From contig CASEVE010000002.1 in NCBI GenBank assembly GCA_949291295.1, positions 1 to 64,000 of the forward strand: 64,000 nt of DNA. The letters are read 5' to 3'. Each line of letters starts with the position of its first letter. Position 1 is the stretch's first letter. Positions 9,630 through 16,063 of this stretch are shown here, piece after piece. The position numbers and the translations under genes were made by a program. The notes below the pieces were generated by a model. The model did not search any database, had not been told where the DNA came from, and was given only the letters and a program-made list of their open reading frames with translations. The stretch is from an uncultured Olsenella sp. (GTDB taxonomy: Bacteria > Actinomycetota > Coriobacteriia > Coriobacteriales > Atopobiaceae).

Positions 9630-10367
9630 TTACGCAAACATGAGCTCGTCAAACGTGTAGTAGGAAGGATCGCGCTCGAGCAGGCGCTCTGCCGCGGTCA
9701 CGGCGCCCGCAACAAAGATCTGCCTGCTCGTCGCGCGGTGCGTAAGGCAGACCTCCTCGTCGGCGCCAAAGAAGTGCACCTCGTGCGTGCCCGCCACCGT
9801 GCCGCCGCGAACGGCGTGCATGCCAATCTCTCCGGGGACGCGCGCGCCCACGATGCCCTCGCGGCCGCCCACGACCGGACGCTCCCCCGTCGGGTCAACT
9901 TCCGCGAGAAGCGCCTTGGCAGTGCCGCTCGGCGCATCGACCTTCTTGCTGTGGTGGGTCTCCACGATCTCGACGTCCCAGCCCGGAAGTGCGCTGGCCA
10001 CAAGACGTGTGGCGTGACGCAGTGCCGCCACGCCGAGCGAGTAGTTGGAAGACCAGACCACGCGGCTCACCTTGCCAAGAGCGCGGAGCTCGTCCAACTG
10101 CTCGGGGGCATAGCCGGTAGCGCCGCTCACCAGGGCCGCGCCCGTCCGGCGCACATAGGCGGCAACGTGCGGGAGCGCCGATGGGGCAGAAAAGTCCACG
10201 ACGAGATTTGCAGGAGGGGCAACCTCGTCAAGCTCACTGATGTTGTCGACGTCATAGGAGCCCGTCACGTCAAAGCCGCGAGCGAGAAGCTCCTCGCGCA
10301 CGAGGCGCCCCATGCGCCCCGCGCCGCCGACCACAATCGCGGTCTTGCCGCTCTTCTCGCTAGTCAA
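9630..10367 (-). CDS. dapB: 4-hydroxy-tetrahydrodipicolinate reductase
   Basis: DapB reduces hydroxy-tetrahydrodipicolinate with NAD(P)H. The 245-residue protein has the Rossmann motif VVGGAGRMGRLV, the substrate loop VETHHSKKVDAPSGTAK (catalytic His-His and Lys) and the C-terminal HRATSRQIFVAGAV stretch. The start is a TTG at 10367, with a GAGGGGGG ribosome site lying inside the end of dapA. It overlaps dapA by 8 bp, implying coupling. Confidence 0.96.
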   Translation of the reverse strand: MTSEKSGKTAIVVGGAGRMGRLVREELLARGFDVTGSYDVDNISELDEVAPPANLVVDFSAPSALPHVAAYVRRTGAALVSGATGYAPEQLDELRALGKVSRVVWSSNYSLGVAALRHATRLVASALPGWDVEIVETHHSKKVDAPSGTAKALLAEVDPTGERPVVGGREGIVGARVPGEIGMHAVRGGTVAGTHEVHFFGADEEVCLTHRATSRQIFVAGAVTAAERLLERDPSYYTFDELMFA

Positions 10368-11250
10368 GAAGACCAGCCCCCCTCATGGCCGCAACGAGGC
10401 GCTCGCGGCCGGCATCGGAGATGGTCCAGAGCGGCTGGCGGTAGTGCTCGCCGATGAGACCCATCTCGGCCAGGGCGCACTTGACCGGAATCGGGTTGAC
10501 CTCGCAGAAGAGGGCGTGGATGAGCTCGAGGTTCTCGAGCTGCGTGCGACGGGCGGCCTCGATGTTGCCGGCAAGGAAGTCCGCGCACATCTGGTGCACC
10601 GTGGCCGGGGCCACGTCCGCCCACACGGAGATGACGCCCCTGGCGCCGAGGCTCATGAGCGGCACCACGATGTCGTCGTTTCCGGAGAACATGCGGAAGT
10701 CATCGGAGAGGTACTGGGCCGCCATGGTTGCGTAGCTGATGGAGCCCGAGGCCTCCTTGAGGCCCCACGCGTTGGGGTGCTGCGCCAGACGTGCGAGGTT
10801 CTTCTCGCTGATGGAGCAGCCGGTACGGCCGGGGATGTTGTAGAGGATGCACGGCACGTCGACCTTGTCCATGACCGCGGTGAAGTGGCGGTAGATGCCC
10901 TCCTCGTTGGACTTGTTGTAGTACGGCGTGATGAGGAGCAGGCCGTCCACGCCGAGCTTGACGAGGCCGGCGGCCTTGCGCTCGGACTCGAAGGTGGCGT
11001 TGGAGCCCGCGCCGCCGATCACGGGGACACGGCCGGCCACGCGCTCGATGACGCAGCGGGCAACCTCAAAGTCCTCGTCGTCGGTCATTGTGGAGGACTC
11101 GCCGGTGGTACCGAGCACGAGGATGCCGTCTGTGCCGTTTGCCAGGTGAAACTCCACAAGGCGCTCGAGCGCGGGAAAGTCAACGGAGCCGTCCTCAGAA
11201 AACGGCGTGACGAGGGCGACGATCGATCCAGTCAGGTTTGTCATATCCAT
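10360..11250 (-). CDS. dapA: 4-hydroxy-tetrahydrodipicolinate synthase
   Basis: DapA condenses pyruvate with aspartate semialdehyde, the committed step to DAP and lysine. The 296-residue product has TTGESSTM (carboxylate binding), YYNKSNEEGIYRHF, YNIPGRTGCSI with the catalytic Tyr, and the Schiff-base lysine in WGLKEASGSI. The ATG at 11250 has GAAAGG 7 nt upstream. It follows lysA by 54 bp, and that gap holds one copy of a palindromic repeat. It should be under the same lysine riboswitch. Confidence 0.96.
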   Translation of the reverse strand: MDMTNLTGSIVALVTPFSEDGSVDFPALERLVEFHLANGTDGILVLGTTGESSTMTDDEDFEVARCVIERVAGRVPVIGGAGSNATFESERKAAGLVKLGVDGLLLITPYYNKSNEEGIYRHFTAVMDKVDVPCILYNIPGRTGCSISEKNLARLAQHPNAWGLKEASGSISYATMAAQYLSDDFRMFSGNDDIVVPLMSLGARGVISVWADVAPATVHQMCADFLAGNIEAARRTQLENLELIHALFCEVNPIPVKCALAEMGLIGEHYRQPLWTISDAGRERLVAAMRGAGLLD

Positions 11251-11264
11251 AGCAATACCTTTCT

Positions 11265-11349
11265 CGATGTTACGAAGCGATGTTACGAAGGGACAGTCCC
11301 TTTGTCACATTTCATATTTGATGTTACGAAGGGACTGTCCCTTCGTATC
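11265..11349. repeat. REP-like palindromic repeat, two copies, spanning the lysA 3' end
   Basis: A GATGTTACGAAG stub (11266-11277) is followed by two fuller copies of GATGTTACGAAGGGAC(A/T)GTCCC. In the second, ACGAAGGGAC (11326-11335) and GTCCCTTCGT (11337-11346) form a perfect 10-bp dyad around one base. The first copy is near-perfect, ending TTTGTCACAT. The second copy lies inside the lysA reading frame and the first lies just after its stop. Confidence 0.85.
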
Positions 11350-12609
11350 ATTGAGGGTGGCAAAGTAGTCGGAGGGGGTTTCGGCGCGGCGGATGAGCTC
11401 GCAGGAGCCGTCCTCGCGCAGCAGCACCTCGGCGGAGCGCAGACGGCCGTTGTAGTTGTAGCCCATCGAGTAGCCGTGGGCCCCGGTGTCGTGGATGACA
11501 AGCAGGTCGCCGCGGTCGATCACGGGAAGCTCACGGTCCACGGCAAACTTGTCGTTGTTCTCGCAGAGGTTGCCCGTGACGTCGTAGGTGCGTGCCTCTG
11601 GCCACGAGGACTTGTCCGGGCCACCAGCCTGACCCATCACCGTGATGTGGTGGTAGGCACCGTACATCGCGGGTCGGATGAGGTCCACGGCGCTCGCGTC
11701 CACGCCAATGTAGTCCTTGTAGATGCGCTTCTCGTGCAGGGCGCGCGTGACCAGGCAGCCGTAGGGGCCCATCATGAAGCGACCCATCTCGGTGTAGATG
11801 GCCACGTCGTCCATGCCCGCGGGCACGAGCACCTCCTCGTACGCCCGGCGCACGCCCTCCCCAATGGCACGGATGTCGCAGGGTTCCTCGTCCGGCCGAT
11901 ACGCAATGCCAACGCCGCCGGAAAGGTTCACAAACCCCACGTGCGCGCCCGTCTCGTCACGCAGCCGCACCGCCAGCTCAAACAAAATGCGCGCAAGCGC
12001 CGGGTAGTAGTCGTTTCCGTGCGCGTTGCTGGCGAGAAACGCGTGCAGCCCCAGCGTGATGCACCCACGCGCCACCAACATGCGATACGCCTCGAAGAGC
12101 TGCTCCTCGGTCATGCCGTACTTGGAGTCGCCGGGGTTGTCCATGATACCGTTGGCCAGCCGGAAGAGCCCGCCCGGGTTGAAGCGGCAGCTCGCGACCC
12201 GACCCACCGGTCCGGCCACCTCCTCAAAGAAGGGAATGTGCGAGATGTCGTCGAAGTTAACGATCGCGCCGAGCTCGCGCGCCAGGCGGAAGTCCTCTGC
12301 CGGCGTGTCATTTGACGAGAACATGATCTTCTCGCCCGTAATGCCCAGCGCCCGCGCGATCATGAGCTCGGTGAGGCTGGAGCAGTCGCAGCCACACCCC
12401 TCCTCGGCAAGGATGCCCACGAGCGTGGGGTTGGGATTGGCCTTTACGGCAAAGTACTCGCGAAAGCCCGGGTTCCAGGAGAAGGCCTCGGCGACTGCAC
12501 GTGCGTTGGCGCGAATGCCGGCCTCGTCATACAGGTGAAAGGGCGTGGGAAACCGCTCGGCAATGGATGCGAGCTGGTCCTTGGACACAAACGGCTGCTT
12601 CTGGCTCAT
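11305..12609 (-). CDS. lysA: Diaminopimelate decarboxylase
   Basis: LysA is a PLP enzyme that decarboxylates meso-DAP to L-lysine. The 434-residue protein has the alanine-racemase-like barrel with PLP lysine in YFAVKANPNPT, the glycine loop NLSGGVGIAY, and C-terminal residues HDTGAHGYSMGYNYNGR. It is the first gene of the operon, 13 bp after a lysine riboswitch, with AGGGAG as ribosome site. The last 15 or so residues (NDTKGQSLRNIKYEM) are encoded by an intergenic-type palindromic repeat, so the natural C-terminus has probably been replaced or extended. Conserved catalytic residues are intact, so activity is expected. Confidence 0.96.
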   Translation of the reverse strand: MSQKQPFVSKDQLASIAERFPTPFHLYDEAGIRANARAVAEAFSWNPGFREYFAVKANPNPTLVGILAEEGCGCDCSSLTELMIARALGITGEKIMFSSNDTPAEDFRLARELGAIVNFDDISHIPFFEEVAGPVGRVASCRFNPGGLFRLANGIMDNPGDSKYGMTEEQLFEAYRMLVARGCITLGLHAFLASNAHGNDYYPALARILFELAVRLRDETGAHVGFVNLSGGVGIAYRPDEEPCDIRAIGEGVRRAYEEVLVPAGMDDVAIYTEMGRFMMGPYGCLVTRALHEKRIYKDYIGVDASAVDLIRPAMYGAYHHITVMGQAGGPDKSSWPEARTYDVTGNLCENNDKFAVDRELPVIDRGDLLVIHDTGAHGYSMGYNYNGRLRSAEVLLREDGSCELIRRAETPSDYFATLNDTKGQSLRNIKYEM

Positions 12610-12622
12610 GCAAAGCTCCCTA

Positions 12623-12776
12623 GATAGCGCTCCTGCAGGTTGTTGCAGACAGTCCTGCGGGTCTTTCCCGCAGGCCCACCCGACGCCCGCGCCCGAGCGC
12701 CAAGTTCGGCGGACTCGCCTTCCCGTGGGTCACAGCCTGCCGGCTCGCCACGGCTCTTCTTGTCCGCGCCTCTATC
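12623..12776 (-). promoter_or_regulatory. Lysine riboswitch (L box) of the lysA-dap operon
   Basis: The minus strand reads as a lysine aptamer. It has 5' GATAGAGGCGCGGAC (12776 down), an AAGAAGAG bulge, GGGAAGGCGAGTCCGCCGAA ending at 12705, GGACTGTC (12655-12648) and 3' GGAGCGCTATC ending at 12623. GATAG (12772-12776) pairs with CTATC (12623-12627) as P1. A perfect CCTGCGGG/CCCGCAGG hairpin (12654-12674) is an internal arm. The ribosome site (12616-12621) sits one base past P1, so control of translation initiation is likely. No separate U-tailed terminator was seen between aptamer and lysA. Recognition rests on comparison with the conserved core of known L boxes. Confidence 0.93.
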
Positions 12777-12786
12777 GTGTGAGGCC

Positions 12787-12815
12787 ACTCTAGCATGTGC
12801 CAACGCATGTGCCGA
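12787..12815 (-). promoter_or_regulatory. Candidate promoter of the lysA operon
   Basis: On the minus strand TCGGCA (12815-12810), 17 bp, then TAGAGT (12792-12787) preceded by an extended TGC. It lies about 10 bp upstream of the aptamer. GGCACATGC occurs twice at a 12-bp interval (12813-12805 and 12801-12793) over the spacer. Match to consensus is moderate. Confidence 0.45.
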
Positions 12816-12870
12816 CCCAGAAATATGCGGCTGATATACTCTCGTAACGATAGAAACTTTGGAGGCATCC

Positions 12871-14022
12871 ATGCGCGACGAGAAGAACCCTGAGCTTGAG
12901 AACCTCATCAGATGGCGACGCGACCTACACCGCATTCCCGAGCTTGACTCGGAGCTGCCAGAGACGACCCGCTACGTGGCAAACGTGCTCGAGAGGCTCT
13001 CGTGCGAGGTCTTCTCGCCATGCGAGGGCGCGCTCTGCGCCTGGTTTGACCTTGGACGCACGAGCACCGTGGCACTACGTGCAGACATGGACGCGTTGCC
13101 GGTCCTCGAGGCAACGGGCGCACCGTACGCGAGCGAGCGAACAGGCCGCATGCACGCCTGCGGGCACGACGGCCACATGGCGATGGCGCTTTCCGCCGCC
13201 ACGTGGGTCGACCGCGTTCTCGCCGGCAGCGCCGAGGGCATCTTGGCAGACAGCCTGCCAAGAAACGTGCTCGTGGTCTTTCAGCCCGCCGAGGAGACCA
13301 CGGGTGGCGCCAAGCGGATCTGCGAGTCGGGCGTGTTCGAGCGCCTTCACGTGGACCGCATCTTTGGGTTTCATCTCTGGCCGGATCTTCCCAAGGGCGC
13401 ACTGGCCTCTCGACCGGGCGCGCTTCTTGCCAGATCGAGCGAGGTGACGGCGGAGTTCTTGGGACGATCCAGCCACATTGCGCGCTGGAAGGAGGGCAAA
13501 GACGCACTTGCGGCCGCGGTGCGCTTTGTTCCCTCCGCCGAGGCGATGTGCGGACGTCTTTCCAAGGAGAGCGCAGAGCCGTGCCTGCTTAGGTTTGGGC
13601 ACCTCGAGGCGGGAACGGTGAGAAATGCCATTGCTGGTCATGCGCGCGCCGAGGGTAGCCTTCGGGTGTTCTCCGACTCCATGTTCGACCGCGCGAAAGA
13701 GGCGATAAGCGCACTTGCCGGCAGCGCCGCGCGTACGGAGGGCTGCGAGCTTGAGCTCACGTTTTCCGAGGGCTACCCGCCCGTCGTCAACGACGCCGTG
13801 CTCTTCTCGCTTGCGACGCGCGCGCTTCCGGAGCTGGGCGTCCTCGATGAGCCCCTGCTCATAGCCGAGGACTTCTCCTTCTATCAGCAGTGTCTCCCCG
13901 GGCTGTTTACGCTTTTGGGAACGGGCACGGGAACTCCGCTGCACTCCGACAGGTTTGACTTTGACGAGCGCGTCCTTCTCGTTGGAGTCTCTGCGTACCA
14001 GAGGCTCCTGTTGATGCCGTAA
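12871..14022 (+). CDS. M20 family amidohydrolase, candidate N-acetyl-diaminopimelate deacetylase
   Basis: This metallopeptidase-like amidohydrolase has about 383 residues. The ATG at 12871 is chosen over an upstream TTG (12859) because GGAGG lies 6 bp before it. Metal-ligand motifs are visible: ALRADMDALPV, MHACGHDGHMAM, FQPAEETTGGAKRICESGVF, and the late LIAEDFSFYQQCLPG. It is divergent from the riboswitch-controlled acetyl-branch dap operon, whose pathway needs an N-acetyl-LL-DAP deacetylase, so that role is likely. General N-acyl-amino-acid amidohydrolases share these motifs and cannot be excluded. A TG-A-TATACT element at 12832-12840 may be its extended -10. Confidence 0.85.
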   Translation: MRDEKNPELENLIRWRRDLHRIPELDSELPETTRYVANVLERLSCEVFSPCEGALCAWFDLGRTSTVALRADMDALPVLEATGAPYASERTGRMHACGHDGHMAMALSAATWVDRVLAGSAEGILADSLPRNVLVVFQPAEETTGGAKRICESGVFERLHVDRIFGFHLWPDLPKGALASRPGALLARSSEVTAEFLGRSSHIARWKEGKDALAAAVRFVPSAEAMCGRLSKESAEPCLLRFGHLEAGTVRNAIAGHARAEGSLRVFSDSMFDRAKEAISALAGSAARTEGCELELTFSEGYPPVVNDAVLFSLATRALPELGVLDEPLLIAEDFSFYQQCLPGLFTLLGTGTGTPLHSDRFDFDERVLLVGVSAYQRLLLMP

Positions 14023-14047
14023 TCGCATGGCGCGCGCTGCGCGCTGC

Positions 14048-14194
14048 GCGTTGTGTACACTCCCCCACGCGTTGTGTACACATTTAAAATGTTGATTCAA
14101 GTGAGTCAAGCCTTCTACCAGCGCTTCTTTACAACACGTTGGCGAGAAGAACCCGTCGCCGTGTACACAACGTGAGCCCGAGTGTACACAACGC
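14048..14194. repeat. 147-bp phased inverted-repeat element, copy 1
   Basis: Two direct 13-mers GCGTTGTGTACAC start at 14048 and 14069 (21 bp apart). After a 79-bp spacer come two inverted copies, GTGTACACAACG, at 14161 and 14182 (again 21 bp). The spacer ends with GGCGAGAAGAACCCGTCGCC, which resembles the unit of the larger arrays at 33 and 47 kb. It lies between two converging genes. The rest of the gap (14023-14278) shows only GCGC runs. Confidence 0.9.
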
Positions 14195-14278
14195 GGAAGA
14201 TGCCGCACATGACGCCTGCTCGGACCGGCTCAGCATGGGCAGAAGTCTCCGCCCCACCTTCGCAGCAGCACGTTTGTC

Positions 14279-15235
14279 CTAGGGTCCGCAGAGAAGCTCC
14301 CTGACAAGCGCGTGGCGGCGAGCGAGGTAGTCTTCATCGTTTGGCAGCGACACTCCCATGCGGTCCGCCACGCGGTCGGCCATCTCCTTGAGCATCACGT
14401 CGTTGGTGAGCATGCCCGACGTGACGGAGCGCACCATCCAGCCAAGGTCGCGGAGGCCCTCGTCCCTTACGTTGTCATCATCTACCTGGCGCGGAGCAGT
14501 ATGAAAATCGTAGCTGTCGTACTCGAGGACGATGAGCCATTGCGGCCAGCACAGGTCGACGACGAGATACGGTTTTCCCAGGGCTATCTGCAGACTAGCC
14601 GGAATATCAACCCTGCAGTTGAGAAGAGGCGGAGGAAAGCCGCAGCCACCCAGCCCAATGGGAAGCGTGAGGACTAGGAGAACGACCGTCTCCATGGGCG
14701 AGCGAGAGCCACCCACGACAAAGGAAAGGTCGCGCACGGCACGGCAGCCGCCGTAGGTCGTCATGCTCATGAGACTTTTCTCCAAAGACTCGGGCGTTGC
14801 CAGCGGGTCGCGCCTGTAGAAGCCGTCCGGAGCATGCGGAGAGCGCCCGTAGCAGCCGCAAATCTCCGTTCCCACAAGGGCGATGCGCGCAGTGGACGAC
14901 CGTGGTGCCATCTGCCGTAGACAAAACTCAGGCGAGGCGAGAAGCACCGTGTCGGTAAGCTGGTAGAAGGACCCCTCCGGCAGAGCCGCGGACCAGACAT
15001 GGCTGCGAAGCGACTTTGCACGAACACGGCGGTCTCTCGAGGAGACGAGCACGTGAAGCGGGCGTTCGGGCCGAGCCTCCAGCCTTGCGGCTCGAAGGTC
15101 CTTGTGGGAGACAGAATCCGCCGACGCCAGGGACCAATCACGTGCTTCAATATGCGCGCACGGGTCACCGAGGCGCTCGAGCAGGCCCTTCTCGGCCCAT
15201 CGGGCAAGAGCGGATATGTCACAGACGGCAATCAT
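14279..15235 (-). CDS. DUF559/Vsr-like endonuclease-fold protein (AbiEi-like architecture)
   Basis: This 318-residue protein has a C-terminal nuclease-like core: VVDLCWPQWLIVLEYDSYDF then H, followed by D..R..GL..LGWMVRSVTS. The pattern matches the D...ExD...H and GW-V-RVT signature of DUF559/Vsr-type PD-(D/E)XK proteins common in actinobacteria. The central SPMETVVLLVLTLPIG region fits the same family. The N-terminal half, with LHVLVSSRDRRVR and VWSAAL, resembles the predicted DNA-binding or linker part of AbiEi-like proteins. There is no clear ribosome site; a TACAAT -10 ends 7 nt before the ATG, suggesting a leaderless mRNA. It is flanked by two inverted 147-bp elements. Target and role are unknown (defence, repair or selfish nuclease are all possible). 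Confidence 0.7.
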   Translation of the reverse strand: MIAVCDISALARWAEKGLLERLGDPCAHIEARDWSLASADSVSHKDLRAARLEARPERPLHVLVSSRDRRVRAKSLRSHVWSAALPEGSFYQLTDTVLLASPEFCLRQMAPRSSTARIALVGTEICGCYGRSPHAPDGFYRRDPLATPESLEKSLMSMTTYGGCRAVRDLSFVVGGSRSPMETVVLLVLTLPIGLGGCGFPPPLLNCRVDIPASLQIALGKPYLVVDLCWPQWLIVLEYDSYDFHTAPRQVDDDNVRDEGLRDLGWMVRSVTSGMLTNDVMLKEMADRVADRMGVSLPNDEDYLARRHALVRELLCGP

Positions 15236-15242
15236 GCGGCCG

Positions 15243-15276
15243 ATTGTACGAATGCATGCTTACACGAAACTTCGTG
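15243..15276 (-). promoter_or_regulatory. Promoter and dyad operator of the nuclease-like gene
   Basis: On the minus strand TACAAT (15248-15243) lies 7 nt before the ATG. Upstream, over the expected -35 zone, is a perfect CACGAA-AC-TTCGTG dyad (15263-15276). No good -35 hexamer was seen, which fits an activator- or repressor-dependent promoter. The rest of the gap up to 15460 is AT-rich and holds no supported gene. Confidence 0.5.
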
Positions 15277-15460
15277 AAAGAGTCATCTTTCTCCCTGGAA
15301 AGAACGCCTAACTTGCATGAGTTTTACAAGATCATGATTCTCCCCTGCTAGAGAGCCTTGGTTTATAGAATGATACTGTTCATAAGGTGTCGAACTATCA
15401 TGACAATCGACACGAGAGCTACACAAATGGAGCAGAAAGGCATTGTGCGCACTGCAGCGC

Positions 15461-15606
15461 GCATTGTGTACACTCCCCTTCGCGTTGTGTACACGACACG
15501 CGGGTCTTCTCGCAATTGAGACGTAAAGAGGCGCAGGTAGACAAGCTACAGCAAAAGTATCAAGATTTGAATTGCGTACACAACGCGCGGGCGAGTGTAC
15601 ACAACG
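15461..15606. repeat. 147-bp phased inverted-repeat element, copy 2
   Basis: This has the same design as copy 1. GC(A/G)TTGTGTACAC starts at 15461 and 15482 (21 bp apart), the spacer is again exactly 79 bp, and inverted copies start at 15574 and 15595 (21 bp). Its spacer aligns without gaps to the reverse complement of the copy-1 spacer at roughly 60 percent identity by eye, with shared blocks such as TTCTCGC, GTAAAGA and GGTAGA. The two elements are thus homologous and inverted around the nuclease-like gene. Confidence 0.9.
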
Positions 15607-15672
15607 ACAAGGGGCCACTCGGCGCGAGAAACGCAAAACGCGAGAAGCACAGCGCGCGCCCAAGCTCCACAC

Positions 15673-15701
15673 AAAAAGGAGGCCACCCGAAGGCAGCCTC
15701 C
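15673..15701 (-). terminator. Rho-independent terminator of rpmB
   Basis: On the minus strand GGAGGCTGCC-TTCG-GGTGGCCTCC is a 10-bp stem with two G-U pairs and a TTCG loop, followed directly by TTTTT. Confidence 0.9.
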
Positions 15702-15726
15702 CCTACCAGCTAACGTTGGCTCGAGA

Positions 15727-15915
15727 CTAGCTGCGAGCGATCTTGCCGGACTTAAGGCAACGAGAGCAGACGTTGGCCTTGCGACGGTGACCGTCAACGA
15801 CGACGGTGACGCGCTGGATGTTCGGCTTGAACGTGCGGTTAACCACACGGTTGGAGTGGCTGATGGAATGACCGGCAACGGCGTGCTTGCCGCAGAACTC
15901 ACAAACCTTGGACAT
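15727..15915 (-). CDS. rpmB: 50S ribosomal protein L28
   Basis: This 62-residue L28 starts MSKVCEFCGKHAVAGHSISH and contains the family core NRTFKPN. Two Cys pairs (CEFC and CSRC) mark the zinc-binding form. It has its own extended -10 promoter and a strong terminator, so it is a monocistronic unit. In many Firmicutes rpmB sits next to yloU-yloV; here those genes lie 10 kb away on the same strand. Confidence 0.98.
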   Translation of the reverse strand: MSKVCEFCGKHAVAGHSISHSNRVVNRTFKPNIQRVTVVVDGHRRKANVCSRCLKSGKIARS

Positions 15916-15972
15916 GCTCGTACCTCCTCAGGGGCGCGGCGCTCCTCGCGCCCGCACTTACACAGCCGTTCG

Positions 15973-16000
15973 AATATAGCACACGCAGGCTAGACTGCAA
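15973..16000 (-). promoter_or_regulatory. rpmB promoter
   Basis: TTGCAG (16000-15995), 16 bp, then TATATT (15978-15973) preceded by TGC as an extended -10. It lies 58 bp upstream of the rpmB ATG, which also has a GAGGAGG ribosome site. Confidence 0.75.
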
Positions 16001-16063
16001 GGAAAAACCCCTAGCATTTGTAGCTTTTTTGTCGCAGCACACATCTTGTTGGGTCCTTGAGGG

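Noticed and set aside
10312-12315. 667-residue plus-strand frame opposite dapA and lysA
   Set aside because: Antisense shadow of two well-identified genes; no domain or ribosome site.
12654-12674. Stand-alone Rho-independent terminator upstream of lysA
   Set aside because: The perfect hairpin has no U tract and is an internal arm of the lysine riboswitch.
14279-15235. Transposase between inverted repeats (composite transposon)
   Set aside because: The protein has a DUF559/Vsr-like nuclease pattern rather than a DDE or HUH transposase signature, and no target-site duplication was found by eye around the elements.
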